A stretch of DNA of 64,000 nt from Cryptomeria japonica (GCF_030272615.1 NC_081415.1:261516425-261580424); one strand, 5' to 3'. Counted from the stretch's first letter, positions 19,807 to 31,520 are shown. The notes: generated by a model from the sequence alone, not told the origin. Numbers and translations are program-made.

Positions 19807-22800
19807 AAAGAATCAGCTAGGTTTAATTGGCCATAGCATAGAAGATAAAAACCTTGTCATGATTGCCCTTAATGGTCTACCTCACTCTTGGGAGTCATTT
19901 ATCCAAACCGTAAGTGGTCGGTCGGAGTTACCTACTCTTGATCGCCTTAAGAATGATTGCATCCAAGAAAAGTCTCGCCTCTTCACAAGGAGTCAATCCA
20001 ACAGCCCCCATGTAGATGATCATCACATGCTTGCAGCTCAATGCAAGAAAAGGGGAAATTGGAAGCAACCTTATCCTAAAAGAAATAGGGAATCCAGATC
20101 CTTTAGTTCCCAACACCCTTGGAAGAAACCAAGAGATACCTTGCATGTGCGATGTTTTAGATGTGACAAATTCGGGCACTGTGCTAAGGAATGTCAGTTT
20201 AACCCTAACCAAAGTGAAGCAAACCTAAATGAAGTCTCAGAACAAAATGATGACTTCTTATTCATCTCCGCTCTATCTAGCAGTGTTCCCTTAGATAGCA
20301 ATACATGGTTGATTGACAGTGGTGCCTCCAGACACATCACAGGTTACTGCAATCATCTTTCAGGCCTAGTAGAAAAGGATACCAGCGTTCATGTGGTAAT
20401 TGGTGATGACGCTCGTTATTCGGTAAGAGGTTCTGGCTCTACTTCTCTAAAATTAGATTCTGGTATTTCCTTGCATCTTAGTGATATATTGTTTGTTCCT
20501 GGAATTAAAAGAAACCTAATTTCCATTTCTACTCTAGAAGATAAAGGTTATCAAATTGCATTTTCTGAAGGAAAAGTTCTTTCTTGGTCTAAAAAAGATA
20601 GTTTTAAATCTGCTCGTATAATTGGTCATAGATATGATAGTCTTTATAAGCTCTCTACTAACCCTATTCAAGCCCTCATTAATGAGGCCCCGAAATCATG
20701 TGAGTTATGGCATAGAAGACTTGGACATCTACATTATCAAGCCCTTCCATCCCTTGAAAGGTTAGTTAAAGGTATGCCTAAACGCAGTCAAAATCATAAT
20801 AACACTTGTAAAGGTTGTGCTATTGGTAAGAATGTTAAAAGTCCATTTCATAAAAGTGAAAATAGAGCTAAAGACAAACTAGAACTTGTTCACTCTGATT
20901 TATGTGGTCCTATGTCTATAGCATCTCCTAGTGGATTCTTTTATTATGTAATCTTCATAGATGATTTCTCTAGGAAAACTTGGATCTACTTTTTGAAATC
21001 TAAAGAATCTGATGAAGTCTTAAGTAAATTTATGGAGTTTAAAGCATTAACTAAAAACCCCTCTGGTAAAAGAATCAAATGTTTAAGATCTGACAATGGA
21101 GGTGAGTACACCTCCGGTAGCTTTCATGATTTTTGTGTTGAGTCAGGAATTAAGAGGGAGTTTTGTGTTCCATACAATCCTCAACAAAATAGTGTTGCTG
21201 AAAGAAAGAATAGGACCATTGTGGAGGCTGCAAAGACTATGATCCACGATCAAGACTTGCAGACTTTTCTATGGGCTGAGGCTTCTAGAACATTAGTATA
21301 TATCCAGAACAGATGTCCTCATCGTGCTCTAAAGAACATGACCCCGGAAGAAGCCTTCACGGGACTCAAACCAGACATTAGTCACCTCAGGATCTTTGGA
21401 AGTCCCGTCTATGTTCATGTGCCCAAGGAAAAGCGATCAAAGTTGGAACCCTCCGGAAAGAAAGACATGCTAGTCGGATACAGTGAATCCTCCAAAGCAT
21501 TCAGGATTTACATCCCAGGTCAAAGGTATGTTGAGGTAAGTAGGGATGTTAAATTTGAAGAAGGCATTGCGTTTAAGAAATCGAAAGGTTCTTGTGTTAT
21601 TGATGAATCTAATGATAATCAAAATATAAACGTTGATTCTAACCCTGAGATTCATAGGGAGCAAGTTGAACCTCCACCTCAAGATGATCATGATGATCCT
21701 CCAGAACCTATGAATCCCACTGATATTCCTAGTGACATTGTCGTTACCAAGAAAAGACCACTTTTGGTAAGAAACACCATTCAAAAAGCTGAAAGATTTG
21801 CTACTCCAAGTGGCACCTTCCATGAAACTAAGAGACCTCAGGTATTTTCCAACTACGTTTCTTTAATGTGTAATCTCATTGAAACTGAACCTTGCAATGT
21901 TGAAGAAGTCTTAAGTCATCATGCCTGGAAGCTTGCTATGGATGAAGAATATCAGTCAATCATCAAGAATGATGTATGGGACCTTGTGCCCAGACCCAAA
22001 GGTAAGTCTGTTGTTTCCTCTAAATGGTTATTTAAAATTAAACACAATGCTGATGGTAGTATTGAAAAATATAAGGCTAGATTTGTAGCGCGTGGTTTTT
22101 CCCAAAAGGAAGGCATAGACTATGAAAAAACATTTGCTCCTGTTGCTAGATATACTTCCATTAGAACAATAATTGCTATTGTTGCTTCTAAGGGTTGGAA
22201 ACTACATCAGATGGATGTTAAGACTGTCTTTCTCAATGGTGTCATTGAGGAAGAAGTCTATATTGAGTAACCTGAGGGATATGAGATTCAAGATAGATTA
22301 ACCCATGTGTGTAGGTTAAAAAAAGCTCTGTATGGTCTTAAACAAGCTCCTCATGCTTGGTATGAAAGAATTGATAAATATTTGCTAAGTCTAGGCTTTA
22401 GTAAAAATGATGCTGACCCTAACATTTACTTTAAAGTAGCCAATGATGAAATAATAATTCTAGTTCTTTATGTGGATGACTTATTTCTGACTGGTAAAGA
22501 TGAACTTATTATTAGATGCAAGAAAGAATTAGCTTCAGAATTTGAAATGAAAGATTTAGGTCTAATGCATTATTTTCTAGGTCTAGAAGCATGACAAAGA
22601 TCTAATGAAATCTTTCTAAGTCAAAGAAAGTATACTATTGACATTTTGAAGAGATTTAGAATGATGGATTGTAAACCAATGTCTACTCCTATGGAATCTA
22701 ACTTAAAGAAGTTAAGTGTTTCTGCAGCTAACTCTGAATTTGCAGATCCATCCGAGTATCGACAGTTGATTGGATCACTAATGTATCTAGTTAACACTAG

Positions 22801-23449
22801 ACCAGACATATGTTTTGTTGTGAATGCTCTCAGTCAGTTCATGAGTTTGCCCAAGCATGTTTACCTTGTTGCAGCCAAGCATATTCTAAGATACTTGCGG
22901 GGCACAGTTGGCTTTGGGCTGAAGTATCCACGTAACACTCCAATAACCTTGGAAGGTTATTCTGATGCAGACTGGGCTGGAAGCGTCAAAGACAAGAAAA
23001 GCACCTCCGGTATTTGTTTCAGCTTGGGTTTTGCAGTGATCTCTTGGGCCTGCAAAAAACAATCCTCAGTGGCATTGAGTACTGCTGAAGCTGAGTATAT
23101 TGTAGCAAGTGTAGCATCCAGAGAAGCAGTGTGGCTTCATAAGCTTCTTGCTGGGCTGTTTGGTCAGCCATGGGAGCCTACAGTTATTCACTGTGATAAC
23201 CAGAGTTGTATTAAAATGTCTATCAATCCAGTGTTTCATGACAGGTCAAAACATGTGGAAACCCATTATCATTTTATTCGGGATATGGTTCAAAGGGGTG
23301 CCATTCAGTTGAAGTACGTCAGCACTGATGAGCAAGTTACAGATATCCTTACCAAGCCTCTATCCAAAGTGAAGTTTGTGTACTTCAGGGATAGACTTGG
23401 TATCGTAGAAAATGAAACTTCAATTGAGAGGGAGTCTCAAGTTCAGTGA
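19807..23449 (+). pseudogene. Copia-1 gag-pol (zinc knuckle, PR, IN, RT, RNase H), two nonsense codons
   Basis: Polyprotein for reverse transcription and integration. From the ATG at 19859 it has, in order: the GAG C-terminus with a zinc knuckle C99-x2-C102-x4-H107-x4-C112; protease with catalytic D153 in LIDSGAS; the integrase HHCC region (H285, H290, C317, C320); the DD35E triad D347, D412 and E448, complete and correctly spaced; the GKRIKCLRSDNGGEY and PQQNSVAERKN landmarks; RT starting near 21920 with YVDD at 22469-22480; and RNase H (SDADWAGS near 22970, STAEAEYI near 23085). The whole frame is open except TAA at 22268-22270 (a Gln position) and TGA at 22592-22594 (a Trp position), both C-to-T or G-to-A type changes. 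MDVKTVFLNG carries Val where Ala is usual. The stop is at 23447-23449. Probably dead, but recently. Confidence 0.95.
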
Positions 23450-23467
23450 TACTTTGTATTGTATAAA

Positions 23468-23803
23468 ACCACCCTCTACAGGCAATGTAAGGTGGTAGTG
23501 TAAACTTCTTAGGGAGAAGTATAATTCTTAACCATCCTCTACGTGCAATGTAAGATGGTATTGTAAATGTTAACCACCCTCTGCGAGCAATGTAAGGTGG
23601 TATTGTAAACTTCTCAGGGAGAAGTGTATTTATTAACCATCCTCTGCGGGCAATGTAAGATGGTATTGTAAAAGGAAGTGTAATTGTTAAACCATCCTCT
23701 GCGGGCAATGTAAGATGGTATTGTAACCTTGACCATCCTCTGCGGGCAATGTAAGATGGTAGAAAAGGATCCTCTCCACCCTCTGTGAGCAATGCAAGGT
23801 GGA
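23468..23803 (+). repeat. Array of seven 29-nt hairpins between pol and 3' LTR
   Basis: Seven units, each a 6-bp stem around a 17-nt loop: 23468-23496, 23531-23559, 23573-23601, 23636-23664, 23691-23719, 23732-23760 and 23775-23803. Stems are ACCACC/GGTGGT (units 1, 3), ACCATC/GATGGT (units 2, 4, 5, 6) and TCCACC/GGTGGA (unit 7), so pairing is kept while the sequence changes at two positions. The loop is CTCTRYRNGCAATGYAA. Two further hairpins ACTTCT-5-AGAAGT lie between units 1 and 2 (23504-23520) and between units 3 and 4 (23609-23625). The array is non-coding and lies in the element's 3' UTR. Its function is unknown. Confidence 0.9.
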
Positions 23804-23861
23804 TCCAGTCTATGCTTGTGTGCAAGCTGGAAGATTATGATTATGATTCTATTCCCTAATT

Positions 23862-23870
23862 AAGAGGGAG
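23862..23870 (+). promoter_or_regulatory. Copia-1 polypurine tract
   Basis: AAGAGGGAG directly before the TG of the 3' LTR; it primes plus-strand synthesis in this family of elements. Confidence 0.85.
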
Positions 23871-24738
23871 TGTTGTTTGTAATTAGGGCTGGCGGATTCC
23901 AATTGCCTTGGGCAACATTGGAATCCGCCTCCATCATATAGGGCCAGGCCCAATACACTTCGGCTCCCACACTACACTTAAACACATCACGCCTCCTTGA
24001 TAGGGCCGACCCTATCCAATTCAATTAAAAGGAATTAATATAATTAATAATGTTAAATGCAAAGAAGGCCAACATGTTAAAGGGAAATAAGTCTCCTATA
24101 AATGTAACATTTGCTTCTCATTATTATCACTCAACTCAAGCAGATGAAAAATATATTCGGTAAAAAGGCGAACTTTATATTAAGGCATCTGGCAATCAGC
24201 GAACTGCTCTAGATAGCAGCAGTAGACAGCAAACTCCATTAGGTAGCAGCAAATCCTCAATAGGAGACAGCGAACTCCATCAAACATCTGCAGATCCCTA
24301 ATTAAAGGCAGCGAACTTCATAAGAGGCAGCAGATCATACAGCGAACTTCATAAGAGGCAGCAGACCATATCCAAAATACAGTGACCTACTTGAAAGGTA
24401 CTGCTATCCTTGCTGCACACAGAAAAATCTGATAAGGAGGACTACAGATTGCAATCTTCTTTAGCAAACTAATTAAGAGGTCTTCTATCTTCTCTATCTT
24501 GTGACTGCAACCTCCATACTCCAGATAAGTGTGTAATGTTCAGTTGAATTCAAAATCATAATCAGATCTGGGGATCCTTTGGCTAGGTTTTTCCTCCTAG
24601 GAGGTTTTCCCAAGGTAACTGTGTTTTGTCTTTTTCATTTCATTTCCTTTATTATGCTTAAGTCTGGAAAACAATAAATTAATTAACCTTATTCTAATTT
24701 TCCAAGTTTTATTCAATCTGAAAGTACTAAAATTAACA
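23871..24738 (+). repeat. Copia-1 3' LTR
   Basis: Near-identical to the 5' LTR; it lacks the 15 bp CTAAAAGGCTCCCAC duplication and differs at scattered bases. Ends AATTAACA, followed by the TSD AAAAT. Confidence 0.95.
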
Positions 24739-25628
24739 AAAATGGATTCATAATCGATCCAAATGCACACAAAGATACCTTAATCTTGAATTTTGAAGCA
24801 TAAAGTATGTTGAGGGTTTTGAGAATGTATAAGAATCAATTACAGCATCGAGCAACATTGAACACACAAAAGAATTAAAAACTGCCTAAAGTCATGCTGA
24901 AAGAGCATTGCAAAATGACGACCAATATAAAACCCAACAAATTTGAGAGAACATGAACAAGAAATATATAACAAAACATAAAATCTCACCATGCATGGAT
25001 GATAGAACCAAGAAATGAGGTTACCTCCAAAACTTGGTGACCAAGATACCGTTAAAATGGTCAAACAGAGTCAATCACCTCTGGCTTTGCCCTGTTTAGA
25101 GAAAAATATTATATAGTTGAAAAATATTATATAATATTATATAGTTAAACTAATTGATTGCTAGACACTAAGTAGATAATACTAAATTTTATGCTTCAAA
25201 GTGAAAGTGATGTAGAGGATGCCACAATATCTAACTAGCATTACTAAATTCAGATAATTTAGTTTGAATAGTTATTTTAGGTCTACTTGAAAAAACCATC
25301 CTCAAACAGACAATCATTATCTACACATTTATTTCTGTCCTCCTACATTTTAGATCTTTGTTTGTAATTTGTCTAGGTAATCCCTAAGCTATGATTTAAC
25401 AGTGCCTTCTACTCTTCTATGCATTAATGCCTTCTACTTTAGATACTGTAATACCAGATATTAATGCCTTCTACTTTAGATACTGTAATACCAGATTTTA
25501 AATAGTATGCTGCATCAAATCTGGTTTACTGTATTGAGAAGTCCAAGCTAACAAGATTTAATCTGAGACTATTTAATGGCATTCCAGTTAGAAATATGAT
25601 CAAAATAGTAATGGAAAAAATAGTAGAT

Positions 25629-25790
25629 CTAAGCAAAGTTATAACAAAACAAAATTCTGAACTCCGTAAAAACTAAATGCATTAATGAAAGAGAAAAGGC
25701 AAGGAATCTAAGCAAAGTTATAACAAAACAAAACTCTGAACTCCGTAAAAACTAAATGCATTAATGAAAGAGAAAAGGCAAGGAAACGAA
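25629..25790. repeat. About 79 bp tandem duplication in right arm
   Basis: CTAAGCAAAGTTATAACAAA at about 25629 and 25708, each followed by GAACTCCGTAAAAACTAAAT and GAAAGAGAAAAGGCAAGGAA. Nearby, ATGCCTTCTACTTTAGATAC is also repeated (25427, 25464). Confidence 0.85.
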
Positions 25791-25975
25791 ACATTTGTTC
25801 TGCGTATGGTGATGCTACATTTGTTCAAGGGATCTACCTCCCAAAAATCCCAGCATATAGTTGAAAATATCAAATGTCTTGGCTGCAGAAGATTTTAAAA
25901 TGACGATTTGGAAGAACAGAACTCCAGGTACTACAATGTAGAATAACTACCTCTACCTTTGCATTCTCATTTCAA

Positions 25976-27400
25976 TTCTGTAGAAAGCTCACAATTGTGA
26001 TTGATGAGAAGGAAAGAGAAGGCTCTTCCAAGTGACAGGGAAACTGAAGTTATTCTGTACTGGCTTTTGGGTAAGAATGTCTATTTTAGAAAACAGAGGA
26101 AATATATTATAAAATTAATACATGTAAGGTATTTGCAGTGTAAATTTGATGGCAGGGTGACTTTTTTATATCGGTGAAATTTGTTTACAGGGATCCAATT
26201 TATCATCCATTTCATTTTCACCACAACATGGCCATGGACTAAATTTCAAAAAAAAATTATAAAATAATTTTTTATGCTATGTAACAGTCTCAAAATAAAC
26301 ATTCTGACCACAGTTTTGTCCACTGAATTCCTTGCATACGGGTGCAATCGAGGAAACCCGACTATTCTTCTTTTGATGAATACCAAAAACAACAAAATAA
26401 CGGACAAGAATCTCAACCAAAACCAAAACAGTCCTCTTAACAAAAAGGGAAGAATATGATCATAATGCATCCATCAAATAGGATAGCAAGGTTGCCAAGC
26501 CCCTGTAAAATAGCCTCAGTAAGAGCCAAAATACTTGCCACACAAAACCTAGAGTCATCATGGCAGAAAAAGAACAAGAACAAGTCAGACAGCCACAAAC
26601 AAGGAAGACTGAGGACCAAATGGAGAGGGAGATGCAACTTGGAGTTTATAAGAAACAAAGGAGAAAGCTCACTATTTCAATTCTGTAGAAAGCTCACTAT
26701 TGTGAGTGATGAGAAGGAAAGAGAAGGCTCTTCCAAGTGACAGGGAAACTGAAGTTGTTCTGTACTGGTTTTTGGGTAAGAATGTCTATTTTAGAAAACA
26801 GAGGAAATATATTATAATATTAATATAATACATGTAATGTATTTGCAGTATAAATTTGATGGCAGGGTGACTTCTTTTTTATGTCGGTGAAATTTGTTTA
26901 CAGGGATCCAATTTGTCATCCATTGCACTTTTACCACAACATGGCCATGAACAATATTTAAAAAAAAATCTATAAAATAATTTTTTAATGCAATGTAACA
27001 GTCTCAAAATAAGCATTCTAACCACAATTTTGTCAACTGAATTCCTTACATACAGATGCTATCGAGGAAACCCAGCTATTCTTTTTTTGAAGAATACCAG
27101 AAATCAACAAAATAGGGGACAAGAATCTCAATCAAGATTCAAAACCAAAACAATCCTCATTAACAAAAAGGGAAGAATATGATCATAATGCATCCATCAA
27201 ATAGGATAGCAAGGTTGCCAAGCCCCTGCAAAATAGCCTCAGTAAGAACCAAAATACTTGCCACACAAAACCTAGTGTCATTATGGCAGAAGAATAGGTC
27301 AGACAGACACGAACAAGGAAGACTGAGGACCAAATGGAGACCGAGGGAGATACAACGTGGACAGAGGAAGCCCCTACACATAAAGTAGACGACCAAGAAT
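25976..27400. repeat. About 0.7 kb tandem duplication in right arm
   Basis: GAGAAGGAAAGAGAAGGCTC occurs at about 26007 and 26710, GGAAGAATATGATCATAATG at about 26449 and 27171, and GGCCATGG or GGCCATGA with flanks at about 26231 and 26941. The left arm has a single copy (about 5330-6060). The offset drifts from 703 to 722 bp through small indels. Confidence 0.85.
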
Positions 27401-27428
27401 TCAAAATATCCAATTAATGAAATAGAGG

Positions 27429-27702
27429 ATGAAGAAGCATAAGGAAAACAAGTACTCGAGGAAATGCACCGTGCAAATCACTGACACCTTCGACAAAACA
27501 TGCAGACAATTGGCAGAATTGATTGAGGTCCACATCAAGAACCTCGAATTCAACTTGCCCTAGAGCTCATTGGCTTAGTCACTGGACGACACAATGGCTT
27601 CCTGCTACTCTGCTTGCCTTTGGAAAACATAGCAACTGTAGCCTCGATAAAGATGGCCAGGGAGATTACACAGTCAGAACACGAGACATTAGTATACATT
27701 TG
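27429..27702 (+). pseudogene. Possible captured gene fragment (right-arm copy)
   Basis: An ATG at 27429 opens 43 codons (KKHKENKYSRK, then DKTCRQ and AELIEVHIKNLEF) to a TAG at 27558-27560. One base out of phase, about 46 more codons follow (ELIGLVTGRHNG, CLPLENIATVASIKM, then SEHETLVYI) to a TGA near 27702. The minus strand of the left arm carries the same fragment at about 4985-5330, with several amino-acid differences in the second half (GRHNGFLLL against RRNYGFLPL). The residue mix looks like a genuine soluble helical protein, but I do not recognise it and no neighbouring domain helps. It may be an exon carried by the inverted repeat. Confidence 0.35.
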
Positions 27703-28670
27703 AGTCCTAGGTTCTGCAATCCCTTCAACCTTTCCATTAATGAGCCCAACGAATTTTTTTTTCAATCACTCAAATAAAACCCATCTTAGCTGGAATTTTA
27801 GAAGTAAAATTTCACCTAAAATAGTGAACGATATCGAATCTGTTAAACATATTATAATCACTACTCTCAGAAGCACAAAAATTTGCTCTAAAATCTCAAT
27901 GGTGTTATTCTAAGAGGTAACATAAGTCTTAACAAGCGTTTTTAAATTTCTGAACCCTTTTCTCACAAAGCAAACTAACAAGAAAACCTACTTAAAACAT
28001 ATAAATTCTTTGAAATGAAAGAAAAAAAAGAGAGCAGAGTATAAGATGTACTCACTATTTTCTGGCCACATCTCCAATCAGCCACTCCAGAATGTAGAGT
28101 TCTTGCCGCTGAATGCCCATTACAACATGACGACCCACAGAAAATAGAAGCTATACAAAATACCAAAATTCAGTAAACCAAAATTCAGGAAAGAAAAATT
28201 CTAAAATAGGCATGGCCATGCTAAAAACATACAATGGGAGACAAATCAAACCAAAAAGAAAACAGAACAAGAAATCTGTCCTGCTTCTCAAGTAAACTGT
28301 TCATTTATAAGAAGTCAATTCCTGCTTTTTTCAACGGTCCCTGTTTTCTTTATGATCATTGCACTGTAATTTGAGTGCCGTTAGGGCACGTTCTAAATTG
28401 AATCTGGACACGCTCCTTTGAGTGCCGTTAGGGCACGTTCAGACTTGAATCTAAACACGTTTGGAGAAGTGTTCAAATCGTTTTGAGTACAAATTCCATT
28501 CCCACTGGAGGCAACATCCTTCGTCTTCTGAAGTGCACTAAAATATTCATCTCTATTAACATCTTCTTCATCTCTCTATATTATTATTTTGAAGTCTCTA
28601 AAATATCATTAATTAGCTCAACTTTTTAACCAATTTTCTTAACTCAAACCTTTTCTAGTTTACATTCATG

Positions 28671-28820
28671 TAGCATTTCAATATTGCAGTTTGCATTTGT
28701 TGTTTTCATAGCATTCCATCAGTGTAGTTTGCATTTGTTGTTTTCAGAGCATTCCATCAGTGTAGTTTGCATTTGTTGTTTTCATAGCATTTCATCATTG
28801 TAGTTTGCATTTGTTGTTCA
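28671..28820. repeat. 38 bp x 4 tandem repeat at outer edge of right arm
   Basis: Units at 28671-28708, 28709-28746, 28747-28784 and 28785-28820 with core AGTTTGCATTTGTTGTT. The homology with the left arm ends at 28700, inside the first unit. Confidence 0.9.
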
Positions 28821-30250
28821 TTTTCTTGCAAAAATTTGTGTTTGTTGTTTCTATTATTTTGAAGGATTCCATCATTTCTAGACTATAAGATATGTGAAAT
28901 TTAACAGTTACAAATTGATTGATAGCTATTAGTTGCTTCATTTTGAATTCTTGATGTCTATATTGTAGATTTGTGAAGCGCCACTTGTAGTCTACATCGC
29001 CCCACTACTTTAGTTTCATTTTAATCTAAGATCCCTTTCCTTACATAAATTGTGGCCCGTGTAGGTATCTTATATTAAGAAAACTCATTGTCAATGTTGA
29101 GTAAATCCATAGACAAACTTGTAAAAAAAATAAAAGGTATTTCTTTTATTCTATTTGTATAAATTAAGTAAACCATTTTTTTGTTAAAATTTTTGTATCT
29201 TAAAATTAGTATTTTTTTTTTTTATCTAGTAAGGGTATAATCAACATTGAATACACTTTCAATGTCGTTAGGACATGCCCCTGTAAGTTTAGAAACATGT
29301 GTAAATTACTCAAATCTTTGGATTGAATTTGCACCTTTGGAAATGTGCACAAAACGACCTTGGAATAATCAACATTGAGACATTTAGTGTTAGTTCTCTA
29401 AATTTTGTGTTAACAAAATTTTATAAATTTTACTTTATCTAAATTTAGTGTTAACTATTTTTTTTCTTGCTAATATCAATTTTAAAATGTTATTTTAATA
29501 TTTTGATCGTTTAATCTAATTATAAATTCACTCATTACAGGTTTTTTTTTAAAAAAAATATTGATAATTTGTTAGCAATCATTTTATTATTTTTCGTTCT
29601 CACTTATTCAATTTTTTCTTTTGCCCTAATTATGATTTTATTATCATGGTTTTAGTTGCTTGTTCAATTTAAACGTAATTTATATGTCACATTACACACT
29701 AATTCTTTTAGAACTATTTATTTTTTATGAAGAAGTGTCTTTATTACTAATTATAAATTATATACAACATAAATTAATCTAGGTTTATTAAAGTGTTGAT
29801 GTTTATAATTTAGAAATAAATGTTAGCTTTAAGAAATTAATTGTGAATGAGAGGTGTACATAGCTCATAATCTAATGAGAAAGTGAGAGTGTTGATATCT
29901 AGTAGAATCAATTTGTTACATTCTAAGAAAATGATAACTTTGGCATGTTTGTTGTCCTAAAATTTGTTACAAACCTAAAACAAATTAGAGATTACTATGA
30001 AAAATAATGTTTAAACATTTTATTAGGTTCACCAAAACATCAGAAAATATCACAAAAGAAAAAGGAATTTATCATTGAAGCAACACAAATAAAATAATAA
30101 ACCAAAACCTTTCAATTTCCTTGCCTACTAATAACATTAGATTTTAGAAGTTTCAATGTACACACTCATTGTTCACAAAAAGTGTGTTCAAACTCGATTA
30201 CTATACATGAAGCCACAAAGACATACAAACATAAGGTTTGTTCTAAATTT
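28821..30250. other. AT-rich sequence, nothing recognised
   Basis: About 1.4 kb with homopolymer T tracts and no significant open frame. GTCGTTAGGACATGCCCCTG at about 29263 faintly recalls the GCCGTTAGGGCACG repeats in the inverted-repeat arms, which may mean the repeat once extended further. No element ends found. Confidence 0.4.
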
Positions 30251-30705
30251 AAATTTGCATGTTCAAATAATGGTTTATTATAAAATGAAGTGAAAACTGA
30301 GGGAGCAATGAAGTCTGAGTTGGCAATAGTTTCCTACGCGGGCTTTGGGAAACCCTAGTCATGCTTCTTCCTACTTGTGTTGGTCTAAGGGGTTCATGTG
30401 GGGTCTTTTCTGGTCTATTGGGAGGGCTTGTGTGCAACTATTTTGTATGAAGAGCTCTGAATTACTTTCCCTACAAGGGCTACTTATGGACATTGTTGTC
30501 TCTTCTTAGTTGGCCCTAGATTTGGTGGTGTTGTTGCTACTGCTTCGGGTTTTTACTTTGGTGGGTTTTCTTTTTAATATGTGGTGTCTTTGTGTGCCCT
30601 TTAGATCTCAGGGTTGGTTACCCTAGGGTTTCTTTGTGTGATGGAGGATCGAGCTAATTAACCAAGTTTAGTGAACCCCGGAGCTATGGATGCCTTGGGT
30701 TCACC
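30251..30705 (+). mobile_element. Probable 5' part of LINE copy 3
   Basis: Less AT-rich than its surroundings. It contains ATGGAGGATCGAGCTAATTA at about 30641, followed by in-frame PSLVNPGAMDALGS with a stop just after the ATG. It is followed by a solo LTR at 30706 and appears to continue at 31521 into a frame that leads to the LINE ORF1 remnant. The 5' edge is not defined. Confidence 0.4.
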
Positions 30706-31520
30706 TGTTGGCATTACACACTCAAATGATTATGGTTGATGTTGTCATTGATGACATGTCACAGTGGCAACAAGGTTCTACAGGATTCTATTAGTTATAT
30801 CGGCAACAGACTTCACATACCAACACCGACAGTTACACAAAGTTCATTCACACTGGCAACGAATCACAGCGGCACCCCAAACCGACATGGATAAAGTTTT
30901 CTTTATGCGATATATATTGTAATGTAATTAATTAGTTGCAACCGACATGATGTATTGTAAAGACTCATATATGTATAAGATCTTGTAGGTCATTTGTATG
31001 TATGTTTTATGTGCAAAAATTATTGTAAGGTGGAAGTGATAGAAATGTTTTGGCGAAGGTATTTGATAGAGCTTAAACCGGTATTGAATTCAACATTGCA
31101 GATGTTATTTTGAAGCAGTACACTGTATTGGATTTAACCATCCATTTTGTAGTTAGTGGGACTCAGTTTTGTTGTTGAGCAGTGAGCTCTAGGTTGTTGG
31201 CCTTCCTGCATGTGCAAGCCCCTATTGTACTAGGTAATATTTATTCATATGGCCAGTGAGTAAATATTATGGGTCACAAATCCCACCGATGTTTTTCCCT
31301 TACCGAGTTTCCTCACCAAAATATCTCGTGTTATGTTGTGTTTTGATGTTGTCTCTCTTATTTCTCTTTACTGCATTATTATTTGTTTGTCGATACATGA
31401 ATTCCAGTTATAATATTGCAAATAAGTTTAAATCTTTCATTTACCGATCAGACACTAATTCACCCCCCCCCCCCCCCCCCCCCCTTCTCAGTGTCTTTGG
31501 GACTAACCGAGTATCTAACA
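30706..31520 (+). mobile_element. Solo LTR (Copia-like) in LINE copy 3
   Basis: 815 bp. It starts TGTTGGCATTACACAC and ends GTATCTAACA. Near its end it carries a C22 run (31463-31484) followed by TTCTCAGTGTCTTTGGGAC, the layout often seen at the U5 end of plant Copia LTRs. Flanking pentamers TCACC and TCAAT agree only at three positions, so the target-site duplication is weak. No PBS follows, which is why I call it solo. Confidence 0.65.
31463..31484. repeat. C22 homopolymer
   Basis: Twenty-two consecutive C in the solo LTR, preceded by AATTCA and followed by TTCTCAG. Confidence 0.95.

Larger units (their letters stand above)
16791..24738 (+). mobile_element. Copia-1: complete LTR retrotransposon with nested solo LTR
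   Basis: A Copia-type element inserted in the right arm. The LTRs are 16791-17673 (883 bp) and 23871-24738 (868 bp), each starting TGTTGTTTGT and ending AATTAACA. The target-site duplication AAAAT flanks it exactly at 16786-16790 and 24739-24743. The PBS is 17674-17685 and the polypurine tract 23862-23870. Gene order gag, protease, integrase, RT, RNase H identifies the superfamily. The LTRs differ by a 15 bp duplication (CTAAAAGGCTCCCAC near 16892) and scattered substitutions, so it is fairly young. It is not autonomous now: gag is split by a 1652 bp LTR and pol has two nonsense codons, although its reading frame is otherwise open. Confidence 0.96.
15230..28700 (-). repeat. Right arm of giant inverted repeat, interrupted by Copia-1
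   Basis: Reverse complement of the left arm (3859-13270). Without the Copia-1 insertion (16791-24743 with one TSD copy) it is about 5.5 kb long. The two halves rejoin exactly at the TSD: sequence before 16791 matches the left arm near 8240 and sequence after 24743 matches it near 8180, in opposite orientation. The arm has local duplications of its own (16095-16385, 25629-25790, and about 25976-27400) that the left arm lacks. Confidence 0.9.

Noticed and set aside
23468-23803. CRISPR-like array of regularly spaced palindromic repeats
   Set aside because: Spacers vary from about 12 to 34 bases, are related to one another, and the array lies inside the 3' UTR of a plant retrotransposon.
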